Positions 10,490 through 21,580 of a stretch of 64,000 nucleotides of DNA are shown piece after piece. Origin of the DNA: Lasiosphaeris hirsuta (taxonomy: Eukaryota > Ascomycota > Sordariomycetes > Sordariales > Lasiosphaeriaceae); assembly GCA_030549175.1 (NCBI GenBank), contig JAUKUA010000005.1, positions 62,001-126,000 on the forward strand. Direction: 5' to 3'. The notes beneath the pieces were generated by a model. It searched no databases. It was not told where the DNA came from and saw nothing but the letters and a program-made list of their open reading frames with translations. Made by a program: the position numbers and the translations under genes. Numbering within the stretch: position 1 is the first letter of the stretch; each line of letters starts with the position of its first letter.

Positions 10490-11520
10490 GGTCCCCAGGA
10501 CTTTGAAAGGTGACTTTTTAGAAGTGGGCCTTGCTAAGATATGTATATATGCCCCTATATACTGGCTAGCCATATTAGTCAACTACCTTTAGCTACTTTA
10601 ACACCACTGTTTTACCCTAATGTAATATAAGCCTTGGCGATCTTAACTTTATTGAAGTTTTAGTATTTTCCCTGTAAAATTTCTAATATTAAAGATAATA
10701 TTATTGTTAAACCGATTATCAGTTATCGGCTATTGATAAACTAGATTAGAACGTAGATAACTAGTTTAAGTTATCTATTAGATAAGAGGTTCCGAAATAC
10801 TATCCTTTTAAAGTCGGGGAGGGTAGACCGTAACCTCTCCTACATTCTAAGGTTCTTAGCTAAGAAAGCTTATATCTATCGAGTTACGCACCTACAACCC
10901 CTTTTTGAGTGCTAAGGCGTGTTATCCTGTCTTGACACACTGGTCGAAAACGGTTCCCATAAAATGGGAGCTATCCAGACTCCACAGAATCGAGGAACCT
11001 GTGGTTTCTCAGAAAAGACTACAATACTTCACTGAATCATGAACCCACTACATGTCTCACGAACCTTAACGAACCTCGCACCCGTGTCAGAGTTTACTCT
11101 GACACTCGCGCTCCGAAGGACCTCCGACGCTCCAGAATCCCTCAGAGCTCCGAGAACCCCCTGAGTCCAATTGGAACTCGGAGACCTCTCCGAACCGTGT
11201 CCTCGTCCTCAGACTCCGACTCGGACCCCCCCAAGGGGTCCATCCGAGCCATTCGTAGCTCCATGCCCTTCGAGGGGCATAAAATGTGCAGTATTTATTA
11301 TTAGTATCCTTAACTTACTCGAACCATAGTTATATCAAGACTGACGTTCCTAGTAAAGTCGCTTCTTTTAACGGTCCTAAGAACTATTAGAATTCAGTTA
11401 TCTTTATAGTTCTAATTACTATAGTTGGTAAGTATAATCTGTACTTATCTTACCATATACTTCAAGTACTAGGATTAAAAACCGATTAATATGGCTGAGG
11501 CGAAAAATAGTACTAAATCA
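10490..11520. repeat. AT-rich decayed repeat block with palindromic stretches
   Basis: This block is rich in TA, ATA and TTA and has no ORF of note. Inside it (about 10920-11290) a less decayed part carries several perfect or near inverted repeats: GTGTCAGAG-TTTA-CTCTGACAC around 11084-11105, CTCGGACC..GGTCCATCCGAG around 11220-11250, and GCCCTTCGAGGGGC around 11264-11279. This fits an RIP-mutated element with a structured core. No coding domain or terminal repeat could be assigned. Confidence 0.45.
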
Positions 11521-12399
11521 GGTATAGTTGTATTGGAAAATTCTGGCTTGGCATTTTTTTGAGATACTTTTTGATGGTCCTGGAACCGCCGGTCCTGGAG
11601 CCGATCAGGGCCTTAGCACCATCTCGCCGAGTGTGGACAGTGCATTTATTTCGCAGATGGTCGGTAGTTTTTGGAACTTGAACTGACCCCCTTTCATGCA
11701 CGAGTTTTATCCATTGTAGGAGAGCATCATGAGCATATCATTTCGCAATCCTCCCCGGCCCAGTTACCATGGGCGAGTCACAGCACAAGATGAGATTTGA
11801 TAAGATTTGCTTTCTACACCCGCGCTACCCAGCGCCGCGGAAACAACTTATTTCAGCTTGTCACGCGTTGACACTACTCGCAGTGGAGATGATAGGATCC
11901 ATAACCTCATTGCCCTTGTCGCGTGTCAAATAGTCGCGAATAACGCATTTGCCCGGCGGAGCCGCCTCTGCTGGACGCCAAAGGCCACAAGCCTGTGCCC
12001 AAGTACAACGACGAGGTTGAGGATGTGGTATGGAGCACCGTGACGATTGTGAAATTGTATAAGAACTTGGTCTATTGGTTTATCCATGGCAGCACTTGGC
12101 CTCACGCCCCCATGACATCCATTCCCATGCAAACTAAACTTGAAATCTCTAAACTTGATTCTCTCCCTCGTCAGTCCCTCGTCAGTCCCTCGGTCAACAC
12201 CTCTTCGTCAATAGACTATACATTAAGGATGTCCCAATGCCAAAACCAATCCCTGCGCCAACCCATCGCTGACTGTAAATGTTGTGACTGCGTCACTTTG
12301 GATATCCCCTGAACAATCGAAAATTTTAAAGACCGAAATGCTTGTTCAAAACAGAACCCCCTCCCCTTACAAATGCCAAGAAAGAAAACCCAACAGCCC
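11521..12399. other. Intergenic, nothing recognised
   Basis: About 880 bases between the AT-rich block and the 3' end of the FAS1 gene. It has a short tandem duplication of CAGTCCCTCGT around 12172-12192; otherwise only chance ORFs. Confidence 0.4.
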
Positions 12400-14142
12400 T
12401 CAGCGCCAACCACCCTTCGTCGGCTCCGGAGCCTGCGGCGGCCCCCCGCCGTAGCCACCAGCGGGCTTAGTCACGGTCTGCAGCGTCGCGGGCGCCGTGT
12501 ACTGCGGCCCGCCGGGGCCGCCGCCGCCGTGCTTAAAGTCGGAGGTGCACGAGGTCGAGTGCGGAGGTGGCGGCGGCGGCGGGGGAGGGAGCGAGGCCGT
12601 CTGGGGGGAGGGGGCGGAGGCGGGATGGACGCGGTGTGCGGCGGGGGGGAGGCGGAGGCGGGATCGAGGTGGTGTGTGGTGGAGGGGGGGCGGCGGGGGG
12701 ATCAGGGTCGAGTGCGGAGGTGGGGGCGGGGGCGGGATCGGGGTGGAATGCGGAGGCGGCGGCGGAGGGGGGCGGAGGTGGTGTGGGGTGGGGGCGGAGA
12801 GGGAGGGGGGATCCAGGTGGAGTGCGGCGGCGGCGGCGGCGGCGGCGAAGGTGGAGGTGGAGGTGGAGGTACGGTCGAGGTGGTGTGCGGAGGAGGGTGG
12901 GGAGGTGGGACGACGGGCGGGGTGTGGATTATGGTGTGAGTGGTGATTTCCGTCGTCGCTGTCGTCTGGGTTCTTGTCTCGGTTGTCTTGATCGTGGTGG
13001 GGACCTCCTTCACGATCTCCTTAGTCTTGACAACCTCATTGGTCTTGGTCGCGGTTTCGGTCACTGTCTTGATCTGCGTCTTGACGTGTGTCGTGGTAAA
13101 GAACAGCGGCGCGTCCAAGAGCTATTGGGGAGATAATGTCAGCGTCGGCTCAAATTACACGTTGGATCATGTTGACGTACCTTGTCAACGGTGTGGATAA
13201 CACCGTTCTTAATGATGGCATCACCTGCCAGGATACGAGCTCCACCAATGAAGACATCGGCGCACTGGACTGTAACAGTCACAGTGGTTCCGGCAAGCGT
13301 CTTGTACGAGTCGCCATGCTTCAGGTCGGACGTGAACACGGGGAGCCCAACAATGACATGTCGGCGTAAGATCTCGGCGAGCACGTCTTCGGGAAGGTCG
13401 GACGGGATGGACCTATCATCAGGTGCCAGGAAGGTGATACCGGTACGGGTGTCAAGGTCCTTGATGAGCCCGGTCCGCTTCAGGGCACTGAGGGTCTTGT
13501 CGGTGCCGAGAAATGGCAGTGTGACAGAAAGGAGCCGGGGGAGCGTGAAGAGCCTGGTTTGTTTGGTTAGCCTACCTGGTTGAAGCAATGTTTGAAGCAT
13601 GAGACTCACCCGGACACAGGACGAATCACGCCGTGGTCATAGGGAATATCAAGACCCGTGACCTTGACAACGTCGCCGAGACCGCTGTGGACGACTGGCA
13701 ATGCCCCTTTAGGCATGTTCTTCTGCACAATGCTGGCGTTTTGGCCAAGCGGGAGATTGACGAATTCCGGGTCGTCCAATAGCGTCATCAAGTCCTGGGC
13801 CCCCGGACCGGCCACGGTCGAGCATACGGGTTCGTGGCGTTTCCTTCGCTTGTCGCCATTGGACGGCGTTTCAGCCATTTGGATTTCGCGGAGTGCCTCC
13901 TCCTTGGTGATGTCGCGGGGAAGGACATTAGTAGACTTTTGGCTTCTGAGAAAGGCGGCATTGGTTGGGGCGTAGACAATCAGGCTCTGGTTGTTACGGA
14001 GCACGTTTTGTCCTGCCGGCTGATCTAGGAATGCGGCGAACTCGGTGAATCCCTCTTGGCGGAGCACCGTCAACAAAGATTGTGCGAGAGAGCCAATGGC
14101 GAACAGGGAGAGAAGGGCGAAAAGCCAGAGGTTGACGGCCAT
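12400..14142 (-). CDS. Secreted fasciclin (FAS1) protein with proline-rich tail; tail frame broken several times
   Basis: Exons 14142-13610, 13553-13181 and 13121 to about 12400. Introns are 13609-13554 (GTGAGT..CCAG, branch GCTAAC) and 13180-13122 (GTACGT..AATAG). The N-terminus is a signal peptide (AVNLWLFALLSLFAIGSLAQ). Two FAS1 units follow: the first with VYAPTNAAF, the second with ITFLAPDDRS and, near its end, VIHTVDKV. Then come a Thr-rich stretch and a proline tail of repeated PPHxTS/PPP units. Such proteins are cell-surface adhesion or wall proteins. In the tail the frame moves by -1 four times (between 12771/12748, 12700/12673, 12662/12635 and 12624/12565), each across a G/C run. 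The repeated PPH-S/T units and a plausible Gly-rich end (about 12560-12400, TGA at 12402-12400) continue. Read without correction, the frame stops at 12702. ATG 14142 is used; the longer frame starts at GTG. Confidence 0.75.
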
Positions 14143-15566
14143 GTTGGGCACCGTCTCAAAGTGACGGGTGATTGGTTGGACTCAAGTTTGGGGGTTCTTG
14201 GATGTTCCGAGCCCGAGTCTGAGCTTCTTGTTTCCAAGGACTTTCTTGCCATGCCGCACGGGAGACTAATAAGTACTCTGGGAGTTGGTCTGCTTTGCTG
14301 GCCGTTGGAAGACGACTGGCTTCCGCGAAAGCACGAAGGCCTCGTCATTCCCAGCCGCCCCCGTCAGGCTGTGTGCAGCGTGATGAGCGGCGGGGCGCAG
14401 ATGACGATAAGACTCGAAAAGGGCTAGGATAGTAGTATTTTCTCCTGTCTCCGCCACTCGGGCAAATATTTTACATGCATTATGGCTGTTGAGCCGCAAG
14501 CGTCGTACGGCCCTTTTTTAAATTTTTTTTTTTTTTCGCAGCGGTGGTGCAATTAGCTGTTGCCTTGGGAAAGTGCGAGAGGAAACGAATAATCTATTTT
14601 CAAACTCTCTCTGCATGGAGTCTGCTTGTGCAGCAGGATCGTGGGCTTGGACGTGGTGCAACCAGACTGTGCTGAATGCGGTTTAGCTATTGTAAGACTA
14701 AGGCTGTGTGGTTGCTCTTGGTCGGATCCGAGCCTGTCCGGTCTTGGAGTTGTCGTTGTGGCGTCCAGTCGATGCTCGTGTTTTCCGCCTTTTCCGCCTT
14801 TTCGCTCTTTTCGCGCTCTGCGCACTCTGCGCATTTCTGCGGCACCTCCCGCGCAACTCGTCGGGTGTTGGGTCTCGACGAGCACAAGGCCACGAGTAAG
14901 AATGCTGCAGAACGCCGCCCCCAATCCCGACACTGCCTCTCCCCCGCCCCTCCGGACCCCAGGTGCGCTCAGCGGACACACGTATGGGTACAGGCATGCT
15001 CGTCCATGCACCAACCGCCCTAACGAGTTGGACGGGGGGAGGTGGGACGGGGGGAGGGGGGCCATTTCCCCGCCATTCCATTCTACAACGCACGCTCGAA
15101 GCTGTGTGTGTGTGGAGGCTGTGGTGAATCCGCAGACAGAGTGGGTATTGAGGATTTTGCCCTACCGAATTGCCTAGTTCGGGACTTGGCCTATTAATAC
15201 ACTTTTCGGCCTGTGGAACACAAACCCCCTTGGTTGCCGCTAGATAGACACACTCAGCATATGAGCGTGGTTGGACTGCGGAGACGCGTCTTTCGGGCGT
15301 CTTTGATGTTACCTTGACCTTGGCAACACATCGCCTTCTTCTATACCGCCACTTCTCTCCTTCTTTTGTGCCGTCATGTTCAAGCATCCAAAGCAACAAG
15401 ATCGAAGCAGTACTTCTTTCCTAAAACCCCGCTATCTGCTCCGCATGTTTACTGTTTTCCATCACGAGACCGGAAGGAGGTGATCCCTCTCGCAAAACAA
15501 CAGGTAGAGTAACCATCCTGGCGATTCATTCATCGCTCCAAAACAGGAATATCCCAGCACTGATTC
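14143..15566. other. Long divergent intergenic region
   Basis: About 1.4 kb between the divergent FAS1 and membrane-protein genes. The many overlapping ORFs at 14553-15180 have low-complexity, frame-ambiguous content (Cys/Arg/Ser/Pro runs) and no family look, so I read them as chance. A T-rich run lies at 14515-14536. It may hold promoters and long leaders of both genes. Confidence 0.45.
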
Positions 15567-17807
15567 ATGAAAAGTAGTAGCACTTGGCAGAGACGGCGCG
15601 TCATGGATAACTTTAAGCTTTTATATGTTTCGCCTCCTGAGAGGGCCTACGTGGTCATGAGGCCATTTGAGATGCCGACGGCGAAGGGGCCCGTGTGGGC
15701 CGTCGCTCTCCCTACCAGCAGCGCCGTGTTCGTCAATGCCGCCCTCAGTGTTGTCTTGACCATCATGTTCACCTGGCTTTGGGGTCTCATCGCTGCCGCG
15801 ACGCTCTACTTTGCGCCCCACCACTTCTCGCGGCGCCGCCTTGTCACCCTCGTGGCGCTCCGTAACGCGCCAGATCCGTGGGCCGCTTGTAAAGCATTCG
15901 CCGCCCTCACTTTGGAGAGTATGGGCTGCTTCCGGCAAAGGAGACCCGGGCGGCCCTCGACATGGCGAGACACGGCGTTCGCCTGCGGCTTTGCTATCGT
16001 CGCCCTTTCTGTCGTCGCTACCAGCGTCGTCATCGGTATCATGGGGCCGCCCTTCTTTCAAATCGGCAACGTCGCTCCCGTGGAAGCAACCGAGATATAC
16101 TTTCCACGATCCATGAAGATTTCGGATGCACGCGCTTACCGCGCCTTGCGGGCAGAACCATCCCTCCGCGCTCTCAGCAGTGTTGAGGTTTTTGGCAAGT
16201 CGATCGGTGAGAGGGTGCATGTCTCGGAGGACAGCACCGTCAAAACGACGGATCCCTCAAGGCCCATGTATGGGCTGACGTATGGATACAACATCACCGG
16301 GGTAGAGCTCGGCCTCCAGCGCGAAACCGACCTCATGTTGTCAGTCAGGGGCGCCTGTCGTACCGAGTATGGGTGGTTTGACAGGGACAACAAGAACGAT
16401 ACGTTCGAAATACAGTTCATTTTCAACAATCCCAATCAGACTTTCAAGACTACTCTAACGGAGCCTCTCATCCTCACCCCCCCAAAGCCGTATTTCTTTC
16501 TGCAAAGCAATGCCGACGAAATTGACAACCAGAGCCTGGCAGGAAACATCTCTTATGCCGTTGCGGCCACTGTGTCTCATCGGCAAAGCACCAGGGCAGG
16601 AACTGATCCGTGGTACCTGACTGAGCCTTCGGGTTCCGGCAGTGACAATCCATACCGCATCAAGGCCGGCAGGCCGGCTCTCTCGTGCTGGCACCAGGAT
16701 GTATGGAGTTGCTGTGGGGGGAAATCAGTCAATGGTACACGGAATCTTTCCGAACTCGAGAGCTTGGCCGTGCCTCAAGCACTCCAAGACGTGTTTGCGA
16801 TTGCGTTGCTCACCCCGCCCGTCCAGCGGGTCGGGAGAGACGCCGTCATGTCGGCCCTCAGCTCGGCCATCTCAACTTCGGGCGCCGTCAACGGCGTTCT
16901 CGATGCAGCGACTTCTAGCATCTTCCGGGACATGGAGCGGCTGATCATGGCTGGCTACGTCAGCACGTTGAATATCCTCGGAGATTCGACCCTGTTCGAG
17001 CCTTCCCCAGAGGATTACAAGAATTCAAACTGGTTCACCAACGAAACGACGGGGGAGCTACTCGACGAGGCCGATGCCTTTGTGGTGCAGACATCCAGCG
17101 TTCAAACCTTCAACCTGACGGGGCTTATTACCCTTGCCGTCATTATATTTGTCATGCTGGTTACCAAGCTGTGGATCGCGCTGAAGGTTTTGCTGCACCG
17201 CAACATACACGGTGGCGGCCAACACGACGACGTCGATCCCAACCTCGAGGTTTCGCCGTTCAACAAAGACCGATGGGCCCGCTTCAAGGCTTTCTCCGCC
17301 GTACACCTCCTCCGCAACACGTACGAGGATGGGGCAGGGGCTCCCGAGGACGACTGGAGGTGCGGTGAAGACCTACCCGACCCGAGGGAAGAAAAGCCGC
17401 TCTGGCTTGCCAAGTGCAAGCACAACGAGGTCGAGTGCTGCGGCCACATCGCGACGGATCGAAAGTTGCTGGGGCTGCAAGCTCGCAGCCATCACGTGAA
17501 GAACAACTCCATCTCGACCATTGGGGACGAGTCCTTCCAGTCCTACGCCGGGGGACCGCAGAGCTTCGCCCTCCCCAGCTACTCTTTGCCGCGCCAGGAA
17601 TACCACGACGATTTCCGCTCTCCTGACTTGCTCCCCGGCATGGGCGATGACAGCCCTGGCTTCCAGTACGGCCAAGTGCAGTCCGGCAATCCCTACTTTT
17701 CTCAATTCACACCGCCGGTGCCTACAAATACGCAATACCAAGACGACACCACTCAGCACACAGCACCATTGCTTCCACTCCGATCTTATCGTTACTCTGG
17801 CAGTTAG
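15567..17807 (+). CDS. Large multi-pass fungal membrane protein of unknown function
   Basis: This is a single-exon 746-aa protein. Membrane segments: about 53-82 (long, possibly a hairpin), 137-160, and 518-540 near the end. The region between the second and last segment (about 160-515) is a large domain with several Asn-X-Ser/Thr sites (NITG, NDTF, NQTF, NGTR, NLSE) and paired cysteines (SCWHQDVWSCC), which fits an outside-facing, glycosylated domain. The C-terminal 200 residues are polar, Pro/Ser/Tyr-rich and likely cytoplasmic. I recognise the general architecture of lineage-specific fungal plasma-membrane proteins but no named family. A start at the second ATG (15603) is equally possible. 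Sits between the FAS1 cell-surface gene and a HET gene. Confidence 0.7.
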   Translation: MKSSSTWQRRRVMDNFKLLYVSPPERAYVVMRPFEMPTAKGPVWAVALPTSSAVFVNAALSVVLTIMFTWLWGLIAAATLYFAPHHFSRRRLVTLVALRNAPDPWAACKAFAALTLESMGCFRQRRPGRPSTWRDTAFACGFAIVALSVVATSVVIGIMGPPFFQIGNVAPVEATEIYFPRSMKISDARAYRALRAEPSLRALSSVEVFGKSIGERVHVSEDSTVKTTDPSRPMYGLTYGYNITGVELGLQRETDLMLSVRGACRTEYGWFDRDNKNDTFEIQFIFNNPNQTFKTTLTEPLILTPPKPYFFLQSNADEIDNQSLAGNISYAVAATVSHRQSTRAGTDPWYLTEPSGSGSDNPYRIKAGRPALSCWHQDVWSCCGGKSVNGTRNLSELESLAVPQALQDVFAIALLTPPVQRVGRDAVMSALSSAISTSGAVNGVLDAATSSIFRDMERLIMAGYVSTLNILGDSTLFEPSPEDYKNSNWFTNETTGELLDEADAFVVQTSSVQTFNLTGLITLAVIIFVMLVTKLWIALKVLLHRNIHGGGQHDDVDPNLEVSPFNKDRWARFKAFSAVHLLRNTYEDGAGAPEDDWRCGEDLPDPREEKPLWLAKCKHNEVECCGHIATDRKLLGLQARSHHVKNNSISTIGDESFQSYAGGPQSFALPSYSLPRQEYHDDFRSPDLLPGMGDDSPGFQYGQVQSGNPYFSQFTPPVPTNTQYQDDTTQHTAPLLPLRSYRYSGS

Positions 17808-18170
17808 ATTAGTTGTGCCTTTAGACCCTTGATGAGGCCAGGTCAGTTCGGGCCATGCCGCAGATCATGAACCGGAATTGGGTTCATCTGTAACAGAGGT
17901 TTCTGTTCTTTTTTTTATTTTATTGAGTTATGACTTATACCCGGTTTTTAGGCTTGGTTATCGGGGGTGGGACGTCTTCTTCGGCACTGGGAGGGTTTAA
18001 AGAGGCGGTTGGTTACCGGCGTTTCAGGGGGTAGGTGGCACATCTCACTGTGCAGGCTGGCGGGCTGGTTTTCTGTTGGATACCTTATGTTCCCCTTATG
18101 CCATGCTGACCAAGGCACAAACTTGGACGTTTGAATCTTGCAATTTGTTTATGATAGTTACCTGTCTTGA
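17808..18170. other. Convergent 3' region
   Basis: About 360 bases between two convergent stop codons; it has a T-rich run (17908-17925) that may serve polyadenylation. Nothing else seen. Confidence 0.4.
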
Positions 18171-20177
18171 TTAGACTAATGTCATATCAACGCTTTTCGA
18201 TAGGGAAATAAATCTTTCCAAGTCGAAGCCGTCGTCTAAATCCCAGCCGCAAAAGTATCCAATTCTCTCATACACACTGCCCTGCTCAGACACGGGGCGC
18301 AGGATCAGCCCACACGCAAATTGACCGTCTCGATTTGTCTCGGGGCGTTCGGGATCATCGCACCCAATGTAGTTGCTGCTGAGAAGCAAACAAAAAACGG
18401 GCATACCACTGACAAGAAATTGTTCCTCGACTGGAGGAGCCTCGGGCGTGTGGTCCAAGACAAATGAGGCATATTTGCCATCAATTTCAAGACCCTGAAT
18501 CCTCCCGGAGCTTCCAACGCGGCCCTTGGCGAGCTCCCTCCAGCGAGAACCATGATACGCCATTGCTGGAACCACTGGCCCAGAAATGTGCAGCACCGCT
18601 TCTGTCACATCACCCATGACCTCCTTGCCACGATAAGACACATGCACGGCCAGGACTTTAGTCTTTTGAACCTCGCCGTCGGTGTACTCAAACTCGACCG
18701 GACCCGCAGATGAAGCCCATGACCAACTGGGCATCTTGGTCTTGGAGCGTGGCAGGAGTGGTGCATCACGAGCTGCCCGCCAGAACAGGGCCCCTGGCAA
18801 GTCCTCACTCCAGAGCCCGCACAGATACCGGCCAGGGGGGGTGTCACATTCGCTGGAGTACACGGTGGCGATTCCTGCAAGAGCCGGCAGCCGATCGGTC
18901 ATCTGGGTGAAGGCCCGGCTGGAGTACTCATGCACCATGTCCTCCCACCGCGACGGCCGGCAGCTGACTTCAAAGGTAGAGGGAGCGACGCCAAACTGAT
19001 TTCGCCCACACTCGCAAGCCGTGGTTTCGTTGCACACCCAGACGAGCTCGTGCTGCGTAAAATGGAGTATCCGGCGTGAAAGCCATTGTTCCTGGTAGAC
19101 CCAGCCTCGACCAAGGAGCGGCCAGAGACGAGCAGGCTCCGAGTCGGACGCCATGTCATTCCCGGTCGTCCACTGAAAATGCGGCGGAGCGCGGCGAATG
19201 AATAGCGGTGGCCGACGGCCAACGGACGGCAGATCCGTGACCGCAAATTCATGTGAGTCGCGGGCACTGAACAGCGACTGACGGCCGCCGCTGCACCACG
19301 TCGCAGCGATCGTCAGCTCGGCATTTGAGTAGACCTGGGCCATCATGGCTGCCTCAGCCCGCCAGTCCTCCACGGAATCCTGAACAATGCAGAGACTATC
19401 GATCCACACATATCCGATCCCGAGGTCCCGAAGAGCCGTGATGGCGTCCCGCATCAACAGGGGAAGCGCCGACACCAAAATCCCCTCCGTCATCCTCGTG
19501 ACCAAACCCGCCCTCGTAAGCCTGACAGCCTCAGTCTCGGCACTCCAGCGGTGGCTCAACGCCGCATACACGACCGGCACGCCCAGCCCCTCGCAGAGGA
19601 TCATGCTCCCCACACCCTTCCCCCCACCAATCGCCAACAACCGCGTCGGCACAAACCCACCCCCCGCTGACAAGCCGCGTCGGCACTTGCTGTGCCCCGC
19701 GCGACACCCGGCCAGCCACCGCGCAGCGTGCGCCGACCCGCCGGTACCGCCCTGCATCTTGACCCCCGGACACACGGACGGATGCACGGCCGCCATACCG
19801 CCCGCGGCGCACCGCGCAGGGGGCGCGCACAGCTCCAGGGCGACGGGCGCGCCGTCCTCGACGTGGCAGACGACCTGTGGGCGCGTCTGGTTGTGTGAGG
19901 GGTACCACTCCAGGGCCGTCGCGGCGTGGAGGCCGGTTTGCGCGAGGAAGGCGAGCAGGACGGCGCAGGTGGTGCATCCGCGCCGGGCGGATTTGTGGAG
20001 GTGGGTTACGGGTGTGGTGTAGGTGTCTGACGACGCGAAGACGCGGGATGCCGGGGGGTTGAGGTCTGTGTCTGAGGGCTTGGCGGCGCTGGGGAGGGGG
20101 GAGAGGCAGGCGCTGCAGTGGCGTGGGGTGTTGGTGAGCCATTTGGTCGTTTGGAGGATGGTGTTTAGGGCTTTCAT
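18171..20177 (-). CDS. HET-domain (heterokaryon incompatibility) protein
   Basis: Single exon, 668 aa from the ATG at 20177; the frame stays open to 20249, which would add 24 hydrophobic residues. HET motifs come in order: YAALSHRW, then YVWIDSLCIVQDS followed by VYSNAELTIAA, then RGWVYQEQWLSRRILHF, and MPSWSWAS in the C-terminal part. The N-terminus has Cys pairs (CSAC, CTTC) spaced as in many HET proteins, where an N-terminal helper domain precedes the HET fold. HET proteins are TIR-like and trigger cell death after non-self recognition between fungal individuals. The middle of the domain is intact. It is the first of two complete HET genes in this island. Confidence 0.93.
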   Translation of the reverse strand: MKALNTILQTTKWLTNTPRHCSACLSPLPSAAKPSDTDLNPPASRVFASSDTYTTPVTHLHKSARRGCTTCAVLLAFLAQTGLHAATALEWYPSHNQTRPQVVCHVEDGAPVALELCAPPARCAAGGMAAVHPSVCPGVKMQGGTGGSAHAARWLAGCRAGHSKCRRGLSAGGGFVPTRLLAIGGGKGVGSMILCEGLGVPVVYAALSHRWSAETEAVRLTRAGLVTRMTEGILVSALPLLMRDAITALRDLGIGYVWIDSLCIVQDSVEDWRAEAAMMAQVYSNAELTIAATWCSGGRQSLFSARDSHEFAVTDLPSVGRRPPLFIRRAPPHFQWTTGNDMASDSEPARLWPLLGRGWVYQEQWLSRRILHFTQHELVWVCNETTACECGRNQFGVAPSTFEVSCRPSRWEDMVHEYSSRAFTQMTDRLPALAGIATVYSSECDTPPGRYLCGLWSEDLPGALFWRAARDAPLLPRSKTKMPSWSWASSAGPVEFEYTDGEVQKTKVLAVHVSYRGKEVMGDVTEAVLHISGPVVPAMAYHGSRWRELAKGRVGSSGRIQGLEIDGKYASFVLDHTPEAPPVEEQFLVSGMPVFCLLLSSNYIGCDDPERPETNRDGQFACGLILRPVSEQGSVYERIGYFCGWDLDDGFDLERFISLSKSVDMTLV

Positions 20178-20249
20178 GGTGAGAAGAAATGAGGAGGAAA
20201 TGGGTTTGGTTCTCACGACGACGAAAACGAAAAGGCATAAGGGATGCAT

Positions 20250-20639
20250 TTCCGCTTTACATCCGGGTGATCCTATAGGTCTGTATCCGAACGTACCCGC
20301 TTTTACTTGACCTAGGTGAGTCGACGTTTCTTGAGCACTACTTACTCCCTTCCCCTTCTCTATTCAACAAAACGCTCTATTCCATCAAGGACCCTTCCTC
20401 CCCGGGCTTGAGCTTGAGGCGTAATGGCCACTTGTCGACAATGGTGTACTTTCTCGAAAACTTGCAAGACAGACGGCATCTAGTCAAAGCCATGGTGTCG
20501 GCGATTGTTGGGTGACACACACGCAAGGGAGCCAAACTCGATAATGTGTGTATTTCGTGTGTGTGGAAAGAAAAGGAAAAAGGCCCTGCAAATCCTGCAC
20601 AGATGGTGGCCTGACTAGTGGCCTCGCTTACCGTGGGCG
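20250..20639. other. Intergenic, nothing recognised
   Basis: About 390 bases upstream of the HET gene; contains only short ORFs. Confidence 0.4.
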
Positions 20640-21302
20640 CTAGTGGAAGGGCAACCTCCCCAGTGGGGAGGGGCACCTCCAACAGCGATATCTTTGGGAG
20701 AGTGGAGACATCAAATCGAATACAGAAAAACAGTCACCTACAGGTCGAAAAAGCCCATCTAAATCGAGGAATTGGCAGCGAGCATGGTGGAATCTGGTCA
20801 TCACTGCACCATCAGGATATAAGAGAGCAGAGATATTGAGCTTTTGTAGGTATTGCATCCGAATGTCGTTGTCTTGGAGCTTATCCTCCGCATCGGTCGT
20901 GTATACCTCTATTCTTGTGTACTTGTCCTGGGCAAGATAATCTTTAAGGAGCCGTGCGTCAACGCAGTATATTTCGAACCCGATACTGGCTATCGCGAGT
21001 TGATCTAGGAACTGCTTGAGAGTGTCACAAAGATAGGTATACAGCCTGCGGTAACCGTCCTCCTTGGCAAGAGATGGGTAATGAAAGACTCCCTTATTGG
21101 CGTGGCCTGTGCCCACAGAGGCCTTGTGCTCCACTGCCCACCTATTTCTCCAGATCCAGACAGCCACTGCCTTTTCCCTGCACCACACACCACACATACC
21201 ATCTATCCCACACCTAGGTAGCAATATCACCACATTGCTCCCTACATCCCCGGATTGGCCGGTGCTCGATCTCCAGGTTATTGAGAAGTGCCAGCGACTC
21301 AC
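20640..21302 (-). pseudogene. Fragment resembling a DUF4470-type protein
   Basis: The central part (about 21092-20760 on the minus strand) reads like a conserved protein: GVFHYPSLAKEDGYRRLY, then IGFEIYCVDARLLKDYL and KYTRIEV. This order (aromatic-rich helix, VDAR.L..yL, then r-I-E-V) recalls the DUF4470 domain found at the N-terminus of fungal MYND-type proteins. The segment upstream in the frame is low-complexity, the first codon would be GTG, and no complete protein emerges. It is therefore either an exon of a gene whose other exons I cannot find or a relic. The assignment rests on motif memory and is tentative. Confidence 0.35.
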
Positions 21303-21580
21303 ATGTTAGGAGTCTTTGCTCACCTTTACTCACCCTAAGTACCTGTCAGTCTAGGATGCTCCTGGCTTACGTAACATCACGCTCGTTGCAGGTCTTCGTC
21401 ACCCAACCACGATTTATAAAAGAGTGGCGACCTACTTGTAAGTGCTCGCAAAGCAAACCTTCTTTGTATATATAGTTCTCAAGGCAGCGGAAAGGTTCTG
21501 ATTTTTCTGATGCCCGTGAGACGTTCCTTGGGGTTGCGCAGAAACCCCGCTATCCCTCCTAAAGATTGCCGGTTTAAGCT

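Noticed and set aside
12373..13136. Long plus-strand Gly/Arg-rich ORFs opposite the FAS1 tail
   Set aside because: They are the complement of the CCN-repeat (proline) tail; all three frames stay open for composition reasons only. The minus strand has the signal peptide, FAS1 motifs and splice sites.
14553..15399. Several overlapping ORFs up to 233 codons on both strands
   Set aside because: Frame-ambiguous Ser/Arg/Cys/Pro-rich composition, no motifs, mutual overlap; they look like chance ORFs in GC-rich DNA.
19531..20238. 235-codon ORF overlapping the first HET gene on the same strand
   Set aside because: Arg/Pro-rich shadow frame of the HET coding sequence without motifs; the HET frame has all the family blocks.
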